Assembly (NCBI GenBank): GCA_963826145.1
Contig: CAWGVW010000002.1
Coordinates: 682,001-746,000 of the forward strand
Direction of reading: 5' to 3'
DNA from: JBGPLJ01 sp963826145
GTDB taxonomy: Bacteria; Pseudomonadota; Gammaproteobacteria; Steroidobacterales; Steroidobacteraceae
Length of the DNA stretch: 64,000 nt
Below, one piece after another: positions 28,223 to 36,996 of this stretch. The notes under the pieces were generated by a model, which was given only the letters and a program-made list of their open reading frames with translations, did not search any database and was not told the DNA's origin. Both the position numbers and the translations under genes were made by a program. Every line of letters starts with the position of its first letter. Within the stretch, counting starts at the first letter, position 1.

Positions 28223-29167
28223 TCAGCCAGGCAGGTGGTGCCGGTCGCGCCAGCTGCGCATCAGGTCTGCAATGAAGTCCGCGAAAACGCGGACTTTGGC
28301 CGCAATCCGGCCGCTGTGTGCAAACACGATTGAGATCGGCGGCCCCTCCGCTATCCATTCTTCGAGCACGAGCTGCAGCCGCCCGTCCGCGAGATAAGCG
28401 GCGACAAGTGCGTCATTGGTCTGCACGATGCCAACGCCGCTCAAGGCTGCCGCGACTGGCGCTTCCGGTGTGTTGAACGCCAGTACGCTCGGCACGCGTA
28501 GCCGCCGCCGCTTCCCGTCCCGGGTGAAGGACCAGTCGACCGTGCGTCCGGTGTCCGAATGCACATAACCGATACAGCGATGCTGCAGCAGGTCTTCAGG
28601 CCGCCGCGGAGCGCTCGCCTGCGCGAGATATTTCGGTGACGCGCAGGTGACGAGTCGTGTCCGCCCGATGCGGCGTACAGCGAGGCTTGATTGCCGGATT
28701 GGTCCGAAGCGCAGCGCAAGATCCACGCCTTCCCGTACCAGATCGATGACGCGATCGTTCATGCGCACTTCGACCTGCACTTCGGGGTAACGGCGCATGA
28801 ATTCCGGAAGCGCGGGCATTAGGAGGTAGCGGCCGAAAGCCGTTGGAACGTCCACGCGCAACCGGCCTTGCGGGCGAAACCGCGCGCGCGACACCAGTTC
28901 ATCGGCTGCCGCGAGCTCGACGAAGATTCGCTGGCTTCGCGCCAGATATTCTTCACCTTCAGCCGTCAGACTCACCTTGCGTGTTGTGCGATTGAGGAGC
29001 TGGCCGCCAAGTCTTGTTTCGAGCTGGCGGACGAGCTGCGATACGACGGAACGCGCGAGGCTCAAGTCGTCGGCGGCGCGGGTGAAGCTGCCGAGCTCGG
29101 CGACGCGCGCAAAGGTGCGCATCGCAAGGAGCTGATCGAAACGCCGCCGGCGCTCATCCTCGACCAA
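28223..29167 (-). CDS. LysR-family transcriptional regulator
   Basis: 314 residues. The N-terminal winged helix-turn-helix has FARVAELGSFTRAADDLSLARSVVSQLVRQLE. The effector domain follows from about residue 95, with the LLMPALPEFMRRYPEVQVEVRM element typical of the CrgA-like branch. It lies divergent to the small membrane protein/VOC/AKR genes, and dyads sit in the shared spacer, so it probably controls those genes and itself. Effector unknown. A start a few codons in (MRTFARVAEL) is also possible. Confidence 0.92.
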   Translation of the reverse strand: MVEDERRRRFDQLLAMRTFARVAELGSFTRAADDLSLARSVVSQLVRQLETRLGGQLLNRTTRKVSLTAEGEEYLARSQRIFVELAAADELVSRARFRPQGRLRVDVPTAFGRYLLMPALPEFMRRYPEVQVEVRMNDRVIDLVREGVDLALRFGPIRQSSLAVRRIGRTRLVTCASPKYLAQASAPRRPEDLLQHRCIGYVHSDTGRTVDWSFTRDGKRRRLRVPSVLAFNTPEAPVAAALSGVGIVQTNDALVAAYLADGRLQLVLEEWIAEGPPISIVFAHSGRIAAKVRVFADFIADLMRSWRDRHHLPG

Positions 29168-29172
29168 TTAAC

Positions 29173-29218
29173 TGTTCTCCAATACAGAACAATCTATTCT
29201 TGATTGGATAGTATATCC
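29173..29218. promoter_or_regulatory. Dyads in the LysR divergent spacer
   Basis: TGTTCT-N7-AGAACA (29173-29191) is a perfect 6-bp dyad. A second one, GGATA-N3-TATCC (29206-29218), follows 15 bp later. The spacer is AT-rich against a GC-rich background. Both are candidates for LysR binding and for control of both divergent transcripts. LysR sites are usually T-N11-A: the first dyad fits loosely. Confidence 0.6.
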
Positions 29219-29276
29219 GAACAATTAATCCGGCTAGCCTGTGCCCAGTTGTCGAGTTCGAGCTGCGGAGGCTGCC

Positions 29277-29435
29277 ATGTTCATCGTCTCGAATCGTGTT
29301 TGGGGACCGATCGCCGGAGTCGCGGCCGCGCTCCTTTTCGTGCTCATTCTCGGTGAGTACGGCGAGCCGTCCCATAAGGTCGCAGCCGCTGGCGGGGCGC
29401 AGGTTGCGACGACCGCATTCGACACGCATCGCTGA
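29277..29435 (+). CDS. Small membrane protein (52 aa)
   Basis: A 52-residue frame starting MFIVSNRVWGP behind a GGAGG site. One hydrophobic helix at about residues 9-27 (PIAGVAAALLFVLILGEYG) and a short Ala/Gly/Thr tail. It starts 110 bp from the LysR gene start in the divergent direction and is followed by the VOC and AKR genes. No family recognised. Strong site and codon pattern suggest it is real, but it is short. Confidence 0.55.
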   Translation: MFIVSNRVWGPIAGVAAALLFVLILGEYGEPSHKVAAAGGAQVATTAFDTHR

Positions 29436-29538
29436 GGGTCCGCCGTCCGCCGCCAACCGACGACGCTGCGAGGTCGAAACCCGCGTGAACTTGCGACGGG
29501 ACGCGAGATAATCATGCTTCGCAGCGGGAGCCGCGGGC

Positions 29539-29916
29539 ATGGCCACACTCGACCTCAAGCGGATACAGCAGATCGCTATCAACGTGCGCGATCTGTCACG
29601 GGCGGTTGCCTTCTACCGTGACACCCTGGGCCTGCGCCTGCTGTTCCAAGTGCCCCCGCAGATGGCATTCTTCGAATGCGGCGGGCTGCGACTCATGCTC
29701 TCTATCGCTTCCGCGCCGCAGTACGACCACGCCGCGTCCATCCTTTACTATCAGGTCGATGACATCGACGGTGTGTATCAGAGGCTCGCGTCCGCGGGCG
29801 TAACCTTCTCAGCGAAGCCTCACCTCGTGGCGCGTATGCCGGACCACGAGCTGCACATGGCGTTCTTTGAGGACACGGAAGGCAATACTCTCGCGCTGTC
29901 GTCAGAGAAACGATGA
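29539..29916 (+). CDS. VOC-family (glyoxalase-like) metalloprotein
   Basis: 125 residues: two VOC modules (IAINVRDLSRAVAFYRDTLGL and ILYYQVDDIDGVYQRLASAGV). Metal ligands would be His/Glu at canonical places, and the terminal FFEDTEGNTLAL motif carries the Glu. Typical members are dioxygenases, lactoylglutathione lyase or unknown. Its stop overlaps the next start (ATGA), so it is coupled to the aldo/keto reductase. Confidence 0.88.
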   Translation: MATLDLKRIQQIAINVRDLSRAVAFYRDTLGLRLLFQVPPQMAFFECGGLRLMLSIASAPQYDHAASILYYQVDDIDGVYQRLASAGVTFSAKPHLVARMPDHELHMAFFEDTEGNTLALSSEKR

Positions 29917-30827
29917 TCAGTCGGCGCGCGTTCCTGCAGGTGACTGCGGCGGGCACTCTGGCCGCCGGCATTCGGTCCAGAGCCGCCAATGTCGCAGGAG
30001 GCCGCATGATCGACAAGCGCATTCCGGGCAGCGGCGAAGCTCTGCCCGCGATCGGCATGGGCAGCTGGGCGACGTTCGATGTCGGTGCGAGCGAGACCGA
30101 ACGCGCGCCGCTCAGAGAAGTGCTTCGGCTTTTCGTGAGCTCGGGCGCGAGTGTCATCGACACGTCCCCGATGTATGGCCGGTCCGAAGCCGTGCTCGGT
30201 GAGTTGCTGGCAAACCGCGATCCGCCGCGTGTCTTCATGGCGACGAAGGTCTGGACCGACGGCCAGCGCGCGGGTGCCGAGCAGATCGCCCGCTCGATGA
30301 CCTTTCTTAAGGTCGCCGCCCTCGATCTCATTCAGATCCACAACCTGCGGGACTGGCAGGTCCACCGCGAAACACTGCTCGAGCTCAAGGATCAGGGCAA
30401 GGCCCGCTACCTCGGCGTCACGCACTATGCCGTGTCGGCGCACGCCGAGCTCGAGCGCGTGATCCGTGCGGCGGACTGGGACTTCGTGCAGCTCAATCAC
30501 TCGATCGCGACGCGCGACGCCGAGAAACGCCTGCTGCCGCTGTGCGCAGACCGCCGGATCGCGGTGCTCGCCAATCGTCCATTCGAGGAGGGGGAAATCT
30601 TCGCGCGCGTGCGCGGGAAGCCGCTGCCGTCCTGGGCCGCAGATTTCGATTGCTCGAGCTGGGCCCAGTTCTTCCTGAAGTACGTCATCTCCCATCCGGC
30701 GATGACCTGTGCCATTCCGGCAAGCTCGAATCCCGCGCACATGGCCGATAATCTCGCCGCGGGCCGCGGGAGCCTGCCGGACGAGCCGACGCGATTGAAA
30801 ATGGCGCGCTACTTCGATTCACTTTAG
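29913..30827 (+). CDS. Tat-exported aldo/keto reductase
   Basis: 304 residues. It begins with a twin-arginine signal (SRRAFLQVTAAGTLAAG). Tetrad residues are Asp83 (VIDTSP), Tyr88 (PMYGRSE), Lys112 (MATKVW) and His143 (LIQIHN), so it should be catalytic. NAD(P)H-dependent enzymes are rare in the periplasm, which makes export odd unless it acts before export or uses a tightly held cofactor. It is translationally coupled to the VOC gene and probably under the LysR regulator. Confidence 0.88.
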   Translation: MISRRAFLQVTAAGTLAAGIRSRAANVAGGRMIDKRIPGSGEALPAIGMGSWATFDVGASETERAPLREVLRLFVSSGASVIDTSPMYGRSEAVLGELLANRDPPRVFMATKVWTDGQRAGAEQIARSMTFLKVAALDLIQIHNLRDWQVHRETLLELKDQGKARYLGVTHYAVSAHAELERVIRAADWDFVQLNHSIATRDAEKRLLPLCADRRIAVLANRPFEEGEIFARVRGKPLPSWAADFDCSSWAQFFLKYVISHPAMTCAIPASSNPAHMADNLAAGRGSLPDEPTRLKMARYFDSL

Positions 30828-30864
30828 CCGTCGATTTCGACCCTCGAGGAGAGTAAGCCGCCCC

Positions 30865-32193
30865 ATGTCCGACGATTCCACCGCAAATCGATCCGCGTTC
30901 AACCGCCTGCTGCAAAGGCTCTCCAATGTGCACGCAGACGAGACCTCGGCGACGATTCTTGCCTTCTTCTGCCTGTTCTCGCTTTTCACCGGCTATGCGA
31001 TCCTCAGGCCATTGCGCGACAGCATGGTGCTGATCGGCGGAATCGATTCGCGCAGCACGAATCTCAGCGGCCTCTTCGGCTGGACCTTCATCGGCATGCT
31101 CGTCGCGATGCCGATCTATGGCTGGCTCGCCTCGAGATTTCCGCGCCGCGTGTTTCTGCCGATCGTGTACGTTTTCTTCATTCTGAATCTGCTCGGTTTC
31201 TACTACGTACTGAGAGAGAGCCCGGATTCCGAGGCTGCGGCCCGCGTATTCTACGTATGGGTGAGCGTCGTCAATCTCTTCGTCGTGTCGGTGTTCTGGA
31301 GTCTCATGGCCGACACTTTTTCTAGCGAACAGGCAGTACGCATCTTCAGTTTCGTGGCTGCAGGCAGCAGCGCAGGCAGCCTTCTCGGTCCGGCCCTCAC
31401 CGGCGCGCTGGTCAGATCGCTCGGCAACGCGAATCTGCTGCTGGTTTCGGTGTGCTTCTGGGCGCTGGCGATGGTGCTCATGATTACGCTGATAAAGCGG
31501 TTCGGGTCCGGTGTCGGCGTTGAGAAGGCTCAGCGACCACCGGAGCGGCCGATCGGCGGCAATCCTTTCGCGGGCTTCTCCCTGGTATTCACGTCGCGAT
31601 ACCTCATGGGCATTGGCATCTTCATCTTCCTGCTGTCAACCGCATCGACGCTCCTTTACCTCCAGCAGCAGGCACTCATCGAGTCAGTCATCCTCGACAA
31701 GGTGGCCCGCACGCAGTTACTGAGTCGCATTGACTTCGCCGCCAATGCGCTCGCGTTGATCCTGCAGGTTCTTGCCGTGGGCCGGCTTACCTCGCGGCTC
31801 GGCGTTGCTGTGATGCTCATCAGCGTGCCACTGATGATGGTGCTCGGATTTTCCGTGCTGGCGCTGGTACCGGCGCTCCCTGTCGTCATTGGCGTGCTCA
31901 TCGCGCGCCGTTCCGGCGAATACTCGGTCATGCGGCCCTGCCGTGAAATGCTGTTTACCTCGGTGCCGCGCGCCACGAAGTACAAGGCAAAGAACTTCAT
32001 CGACACCGTGATCTACCGATTCTCGGATTGGGTGAATGCCCTCGCGCATGATTTTCTGATGGGGCGGGGTGCAACCACCGGCACGATTGCGTGGGTGGGC
32101 GCGGGCGCTTCAGCGATCTGGGCGCTGGTCGCCTATATCCTGGGTCGTCGGCATCAGCGTCAGCTGCTGCTCGATACCACGGCCCGCACCTGA
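30865..32193 (+). CDS. Major-facilitator transporter related to NTT/ATP:ADP antiporters
   Basis: 442 residues, 12 helices. The first half has YAILRPLRDSMVL after helix 1, which resembles the nucleotide-transporter (NTT/TLC)-related branch of the MFS seen in many gammaproteobacteria. The substrate is unknown, and the family name does not prove nucleotide exchange. The gene's last 34 bp overlap the end of the convergent kinase gene. A GGAG site lies before the ATG. Confidence 0.78.
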   Translation: MSDDSTANRSAFNRLLQRLSNVHADETSATILAFFCLFSLFTGYAILRPLRDSMVLIGGIDSRSTNLSGLFGWTFIGMLVAMPIYGWLASRFPRRVFLPIVYVFFILNLLGFYYVLRESPDSEAAARVFYVWVSVVNLFVVSVFWSLMADTFSSEQAVRIFSFVAAGSSAGSLLGPALTGALVRSLGNANLLLVSVCFWALAMVLMITLIKRFGSGVGVEKAQRPPERPIGGNPFAGFSLVFTSRYLMGIGIFIFLLSTASTLLYLQQQALIESVILDKVARTQLLSRIDFAANALALILQVLAVGRLTSRLGVAVMLISVPLMMVLGFSVLALVPALPVVIGVLIARRSGEYSVMRPCREMLFTSVPRATKYKAKNFIDTVIYRFSDWVNALAHDFLMGRGATTGTIAWVGAGASAIWALVAYILGRRHQRQLLLDTTART

Positions 32194-33449
32194 TCGGGGC
32201 TGTCGTCTGCGTGACTCGCCGCGGCCGCCTCGACGGCTAGCAACGCAGCCGTTGCCGAGGCGTAGCGCTCGCGCGGATTTTTCGCCATGAGGCGATCGAC
32301 GATTCGCTGAAAGCGTTCAGCATGCTCCGGCAACCGTGGAATCTCCGCGTGGATGTGGCTCTGCAGGATCTGGTAGACGTTCTGGCCGTTGTACGGCTTC
32401 GCGCCGGCGAGCATTTCGAAAAACATTACGCCGAGACTGTAGAGGTCGCTCCGGTCATCGAGTGAGCGACCCTCGGCCTGCTCGGGGCTCATGTAATACG
32501 GAGAGCCACGGACTTCCCCTGCGGCGGTCATGACCGTGCTTGACTCGACTCGGCGCGCGAGACCGAAGTCAATCAGCACGAGGCTCTCATCGGCCCGTCG
32601 CATGACGTTGGCGGGCTTCAGGTCGCGGTGCAGGACGCCGGCCGCGTGCAGCGCCCGCAGCGCATTGGCGATCTGCTTGAAGTAAGCAACCGACTCATCG
32701 ACGGTGAGTCCCTTCTTCAGACGGTCCTTAAGGCTGCCATGCGCGAAGTACTCCGTTGCGATGTAGCTCGAATCGTTCGTCTGGCCGAAGTCGTGAATCG
32801 TCACGATCGCGGGATGTGACAGCGTGACGATGATGTCGTACTCGCGCTTGAGGCGATCCGCTTCTTCGCGCGCCCGCTCTTCATCCCCGCCGAAGGTAAG
32901 CACCTTCAGTGCGACTTCGCGCCGGAGCTTCTCGCTGTACGCCCGGTACACAGCCGAACGGTCCGAGAGCACGATCGGCTTGATGACGCGGTAGCCCGGA
33001 ATGCCGAGCGGATCGGGTTCGATATGGCGCGGCTTGCGCCTCTTTGCGCGCTCCGCGCGTTCGCGCTTGAGCGCCTGCCGCAGGCTCGCCGCCAGCGTTG
33101 CCGGACTCAAGTTCTCTTCGGCGACGCAGTCGAAGGCGCCCGCCTTGATCACGCTCGCCGCCCGGTGGCTGTCATTGCCCGCCGCGATTGCCACTACCGG
33201 CGGACATTTCGGCTGCCCGAGGAGCGCCTTCAGTTCCGCGAGCCCTTCGTCGGTAGTGGAGTCCGCGTCCGCATCGCGGCGGCACGATAGCACGACGACC
33301 GAGAATTCGTTGAGCGCGGCATCGTCCTCGCCGACCCGTGCGCGCGTGTGAAACACTACAGCTGCGTCCGGGAGAGCAAGGCAGACTTTCTGCGCGAGCT
33401 CCATGCCGGAGTCGCGCTTGCTATCGATGATGAGAACGCGTGCGGTCAT
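32160..33449 (-). CDS. Ser/Thr protein kinase with N-terminal receiver-like domain
   Basis: 429 residues. The first 120 or so fold like a receiver (RVLIIDSKRD) but the phosphoacceptor site is lost (VVVLSCRRD lacks the Asp). The kinase domain runs from about 153. Visible are the catalytic Lys182 (VALKVL), HRDLKPANVM (274-283) and DFGLARR (294-300), plus the activation-loop SPYYMSPEQ. The glycine loop is poor (LSDRSAVYRA). No transmembrane segment, so cytosolic. Preceded on the same strand by the receiver-TM-TonB gene, 23 bp away: a probable operon. Confidence 0.9.
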   Translation of the reverse strand: MTARVLIIDSKRDSGMELAQKVCLALPDAAVVFHTRARVGEDDAALNEFSVVVLSCRRDADADSTTDEGLAELKALLGQPKCPPVVAIAAGNDSHRAASVIKAGAFDCVAEENLSPATLAASLRQALKRERAERAKRRKPRHIEPDPLGIPGYRVIKPIVLSDRSAVYRAYSEKLRREVALKVLTFGGDEERAREEADRLKREYDIIVTLSHPAIVTIHDFGQTNDSSYIATEYFAHGSLKDRLKKGLTVDESVAYFKQIANALRALHAAGVLHRDLKPANVMRRADESLVLIDFGLARRVESSTVMTAAGEVRGSPYYMSPEQAEGRSLDDRSDLYSLGVMFFEMLAGAKPYNGQNVYQILQSHIHAEIPRLPEHAERFQRIVDRLMAKNPRERYASATAALLAVEAAAASHADDSPDQVRAVVSSSS

Positions 33450-33472
33450 TCGTGGGTTCCATCCCCGTCGGG

Positions 33473-34375
33473 TCAGTGCACCATCTTGAACTGCATGCGC
33501 ACGGCCGCGCGTTGCTCGACCGCTGCGCCCGCACGCATCACGGGCTGAAACCGCCACTTCGCGACGGCATCAGCGGCGGCCTTTTCGAAGGCTCCCGTCG
33601 GTACGGCGCGCTTGATTTCGATATCACCGACGTTGCCCGAAGTATCCACCGTGAACTCCAGCTCCACCCAACCCCCGAGCCCCGCTGCAATGGCTTTCGG
33701 CGGGTAGGTGGGAGCCACGTACCTCGTTATCTTCAGCTGGCTCGAAGGAACCACATTCGCAAGGAACGCGGCTCGTGCCCGCGTGCCCTCAACCTCGTTG
33801 CGCGCATCCGCGATTGCGCTTGCGATGAGGCCGGTGTCCTCCGCCTCTTTCAGCCAGCGATCGGCCGCATCGTAATTGCCCTGCGACGACTCGCGCTTTG
33901 CTTTGGTGAGCAAGCGCTCGGCAAACTGCTGCCAGAGTGGCGCCGCGAGGGCCGGGTCTTCCGTTTGCAGCTGCTTTAGATACTGGCGCGCGCTGTCGCC
34001 CGCAGGCTCGATCAGTTTGTCGTCAGCCAGGCGCTGCGCGGCGAGCCTGGCGAGACCCGAGAGACGGTCGGTTCGCTGGCTCTGCTCGGCGTCGGCAAGC
34101 GAGCGGCGCAGCGGCGCGAGTTTCGTCCCGCTGACACCGAGGCTGTCCGCTTGCGCGAGCCAGCGATTGGCGCCAGCGGAATCCGATTGGGCAATAGCGG
34201 CCTGCGCCTGCGTGACCATCCGATCCTGCAACTGCCGGTAGGACTTGAGTGCCGGCGAGTTCTGCGGATCCAGCTTCAACGCGTTCGACAGCAACCGCTT
34301 CGCCTCGCCTGCCTGCGATTCGTTGAGAGTGACCGCTTCGAGTATGACGTCGGCGTCCAGAACCAGCTGCGCCAC
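33473..34375 (-). CDS. TPR-like and TonB-C part of a split receiver/TonB protein
   Basis: 300 residues if a GTG at 34375 is used, though that GTG has no ribosome-binding site. A stop at 34433-34435 closes the frame upstream. First 170 residues are helical TPR-like (ALKLDPQNSPALKSYRQLQ). The end is a TonB C-terminal domain (PTYPPKAIAAGLGGWVELEFTVDTSGNVGDI and AVAKWRFQPVMRAG). Continuing it one frame over joins the receiver-TM gene, so this is most likely the C-terminal half of one frameshifted gene spanning 33473-35225. Confidence 0.75.
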   Translation of the reverse strand: MAQLVLDADVILEAVTLNESQAGEAKRLLSNALKLDPQNSPALKSYRQLQDRMVTQAQAAIAQSDSAGANRWLAQADSLGVSGTKLAPLRRSLADAEQSQRTDRLSGLARLAAQRLADDKLIEPAGDSARQYLKQLQTEDPALAAPLWQQFAERLLTKAKRESSQGNYDAADRWLKEAEDTGLIASAIADARNEVEGTRARAAFLANVVPSSQLKITRYVAPTYPPKAIAAGLGGWVELEFTVDTSGNVGDIEIKRAVPTGAFEKAAADAVAKWRFQPVMRAGAAVEQRAAVRMQFKMVH

Positions 34376-35225
34376 CTGCTGATCGGGGCGAGCTGCTGCC
34401 GCGACGCCCGGCGTCAGTAGTCGCAGTCGCAGTCAAAGTGGGAGACTGCATCGGCGTCGCCGGAGAAGTTCCTGCTTGCTTCAGCGACGATGACGCGGGG
34501 CGTACGCGCGCTTGTGCGGCTGCCGCCGCTCGATCGATGGCAGCTTGGTCGCTCGCAGCCTCGTCATTCCCAGCCGAAACGGCGACCGGCGCGGTCTGCG
34601 CCGGCGCAGAGACTGGAGCTGGCGTCGGAGCGATAGCGGAGAGCTTCGGTGCAGCAGCGACCTGCGAGACAGACCCCGACTGATGCCACATCAGGTATCC
34701 GGTCGCGATCACGGCGATACCGACCAGCATTTTCCAGAAGGATAGCGGGCGCGCCTGTCGTTTCTTCTTGCGTGAGACGACGGACGCTGGTGCCTCGGCA
34801 ACGAGCTCTGAGTGCCTGCGCACGGCCGCATCGATGAATGCACGGACGCGCGCTGGCGACACGGGCTTCTGCAGGAAGCGATAGACCAGCCCTTCGCCGA
34901 CGAGGTGTGCGAACTCTGAGACCTCATCGTGCGTGCCGGCTACCACCACAACGAGGTCGGGGAATTCGAGATTCAGCCGCGTGATGAGCGTCGGTGCGCC
35001 GCGAGGCACGCACTCGGTGTCAAGAACGAGCACCCCGACGCGTCCGGCTGCGAGCAGCTCCGCCGCTTGATCCGTCGTCGGTACGCGCCAGACTCGCTGC
35101 TGCGTGTTGACCGCCTCCTTGAGCGCCGACTGAAACTCTTCGCTATCCGTCAAGACGACAAGGTCGGTGATCGTCGGACCACGGGCCAGCTTGCGATCAG
35201 ACAACGCCGCAGGTTCAAAGCGCAT
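34023..35225 (-). pseudogene. Receiver-TM N-terminal half of the split TonB protein (frameshifted)
   Basis: From 35225 the frame is open to 34023, but only about the first 270 residues (to near 34416) look coding. They form a receiver-like domain with Asp69 (VLVLDTE) and Lys120 (FLQKPVSP), a basic stretch, a transmembrane helix (163-181: FWKMLVGIAVIATGYLMW) and an Ala/Pro linker. Past that the frame turns into Arg/Ser noise, while the neighbouring frame carries the TPR/TonB part. A one-base excess inside the repeat tcgcag-tcgcag (34421-34432) would explain it. Alternatively a true break. Confidence 0.6.
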
Positions 35226-35335
35226 CGCCAGGTCATTGCGACCTTGGGGCACGAACGATCTCCCGCTCGGGACGGCACTACAGGGCACGGCAAGTTATTG
35301 CCGCGATAGGCCGTAAGATACTTTCTGCGCACAGT

Positions 35336-35352
35336 TTGGTGCGTCGCACCAA
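35336..35352. promoter_or_regulatory. 17-bp perfect palindrome in a divergent spacer
   Basis: TTGGTGCGTCGCACCAA has 8-bp arms around one base. It lies 111 bp upstream of the receiver-TM gene start and 108 bp upstream of the plus-strand gene at 35460, so it could act as a shared operator. Binding protein unknown. Confidence 0.5.
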
Positions 35353-35459
35353 GCAGGATTTGTGAATTATGTCGGCATGAGTAGCATGCACAGGCTGCCG
35401 GGGCACTCCAGGGAGGCTCGGGTGGGGGGTCGAGGGGTTCATCGATCGAGGTTGAGCGC

Positions 35460-35912
35460 ATGGCCGGCACGGTTCATCTGACCTCACGCATTAGCCCGCA
35501 ACACCGAGAAGCGCTCGAAAATCTCCTCTTTTTCAATTCCAGTCAGCACCGCGTACTGGATGGAATCAAGTATTCGATCGAACGCTACGGTGCGCCGGAG
35601 CTTGTGGAGCGGGAAGGGAGCCTGCGTGTCGAGGTGCCGACGCTTTCCGAAGTGCAATCGCTTTTCGCCGTACGCTCCCAGGACGGCAAGCCGGTTGGCG
35701 TCGCCGTTTTCGCGCGCGAAGCGCCGGATCGATTCGTCGTCCTGCACGTTGGCGTACTGCCGAATCCCGATGCACCGAACCACCGCCCGGAATGCCGCCT
35801 GCTGTTGAGGCTTCTGCACGAAGTACGACACGCAGCGCGCCGCGTCCGCGGCGTGCAGAAGGTCGAACTCCTCTACGGCAAAGCGCGCTCGCGCTCGCTC
35901 GCTCTGCAGTAA
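35460..35912 (+). CDS. Hypothetical protein, possible GNAT-like fold
   Basis: 150 residues, no signal or membrane helix. The middle (QDGKPVGVAVFAREAPDRFVVLHVGVLPN, split) has a strand order reminiscent of acetyltransferases, but the pyrophosphate-binding loop is not evident. The end is rich in Arg. It lies divergent to the kinase operon. I cannot assign a function. Confidence 0.6.
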   Translation: MAGTVHLTSRISPQHREALENLLFFNSSQHRVLDGIKYSIERYGAPELVEREGSLRVEVPTLSEVQSLFAVRSQDGKPVGVAVFAREAPDRFVVLHVGVLPNPDAPNHRPECRLLLRLLHEVRHAARRVRGVQKVELLYGKARSRSLALQ

Positions 35913-35968
35913 ACGCGCCCCATCGATGAAATCCCTGCCGTGACCGCAGTTCCTGCGGCCTCCATCCG

Positions 35969-36916
35969 ATGACACGCGCGCCAATTCCCGCGTTCGCGCG
36001 ACGTGCGGCAACCGTACTCGCCTGCGCTCTGATTCTGGCGACGGCAGCAAGTCTTGCCGCCCGGCAGTATTGGGTATTTGAACTCTTCAGCCACTTTCGC
36101 TGGCAGTACGTAACGGGCGCTGCGCTCGCGATCCCTGTCCTCTGGCTGAGTGACCGCCGGGCCCTGGCACTTGCGTGTGCGGCGGCGCTCTCCATTCATG
36201 CGGTTGCCCTGATCGAGCTGCGTTTCGGTCCGCTCGACCATCTGGCCGGAGGGACGCGGCCATTGCGGATCCTCTCTTTCAACGTCTACTACCGAAATTC
36301 CGATTACGCCGCGCTCATAGGCGAGATCGAGCGCCTCTCGCCGGACATCGTGTGCCTCTACGAAACTACCGACGCGTGGAAGCAGCACCTTGCTGTGCTA
36401 GCGGCGCGATATGCGTTTTCACTTTTCACGGGCGATGGCCCGCGAAGCGGCCTGGCCTGCCTCAGTCGCATCGTGCCGATCAGGGTCATCCCTCCGGATG
36501 CCGATGCCCGTGCAGCGCCATGGATGCAGCTCGAGCTGGAGTCGCGCGGCATTCGTTTCCGGGTCGTCGCTGTGCACCTCGCCATTCCCTTGGGGCCCGT
36601 TACGGCGAAATGGCGAAACAGTCAACTCCTCGCGCTGGGTCGTGTGCTGCGGGGAGCCGGTGAACCGGTGATCGTCGTCGGCGATTTCAATGTGACGCCC
36701 TACTCGCCCTACTACTCGGATTTTCTGGCGGCCTCGGGCTTGCGCGACTGCAGCCGCGGCCGTGCGCTTCAACCGACCTGGCCAGTCTGGTTCGTTCCAT
36801 TGTGGATTCCGATCGATCGCTGCTTCGTGGATTCAAATATTGCCGTCGCCAGCTATCGGGTGGGGCCATCCCTCGGCTCTGATCACTACGCTGTCGTTAT
36901 AGACTTCCGTCCGTAG
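35969..36916 (+). CDS. Endonuclease/exonuclease/phosphatase-fold membrane protein
   Basis: 315 residues: three hydrophobic helices in the first 90 residues, then an EEP domain. Motifs are ILSFNVYYRNS (catalytic Asn), VCLYETT (metal Glu), VVAVHLA, VIVVGDFNVTPYS (Asp, Asn) and LGSDHYAVV (Asp-His), in the right order. The catalytic domain would be placed by the helices on the periplasmic side. Such proteins hydrolyse phosphodiesters. The substrate could be lipid or nucleotide. The start is the ATG at 35969, with an SD-like GG upstream only. Confidence 0.85.
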   Translation: MTRAPIPAFARRAATVLACALILATAASLAARQYWVFELFSHFRWQYVTGAALAIPVLWLSDRRALALACAAALSIHAVALIELRFGPLDHLAGGTRPLRILSFNVYYRNSDYAALIGEIERLSPDIVCLYETTDAWKQHLAVLAARYAFSLFTGDGPRSGLACLSRIVPIRVIPPDADARAAPWMQLELESRGIRFRVVAVHLAIPLGPVTAKWRNSQLLALGRVLRGAGEPVIVVGDFNVTPYSPYYSDFLAASGLRDCSRGRALQPTWPVWFVPLWIPIDRCFVDSNIAVASYRVGPSLGSDHYAVVIDFRP

Positions 36917-36996
36917 AAACGACTCCGATCGAACTTTGGCGACGGGCGCCGGGTCAATAAGCCGGTCGCGCGTGCCGCTACCAGGATTTCCCCACA

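Noticed and set aside
34023..34400. C-terminal part of the receiver-TM frame
   Set aside because: It is Arg/Ser/Gly noise; the TPR/TonB frame is the coding one here.
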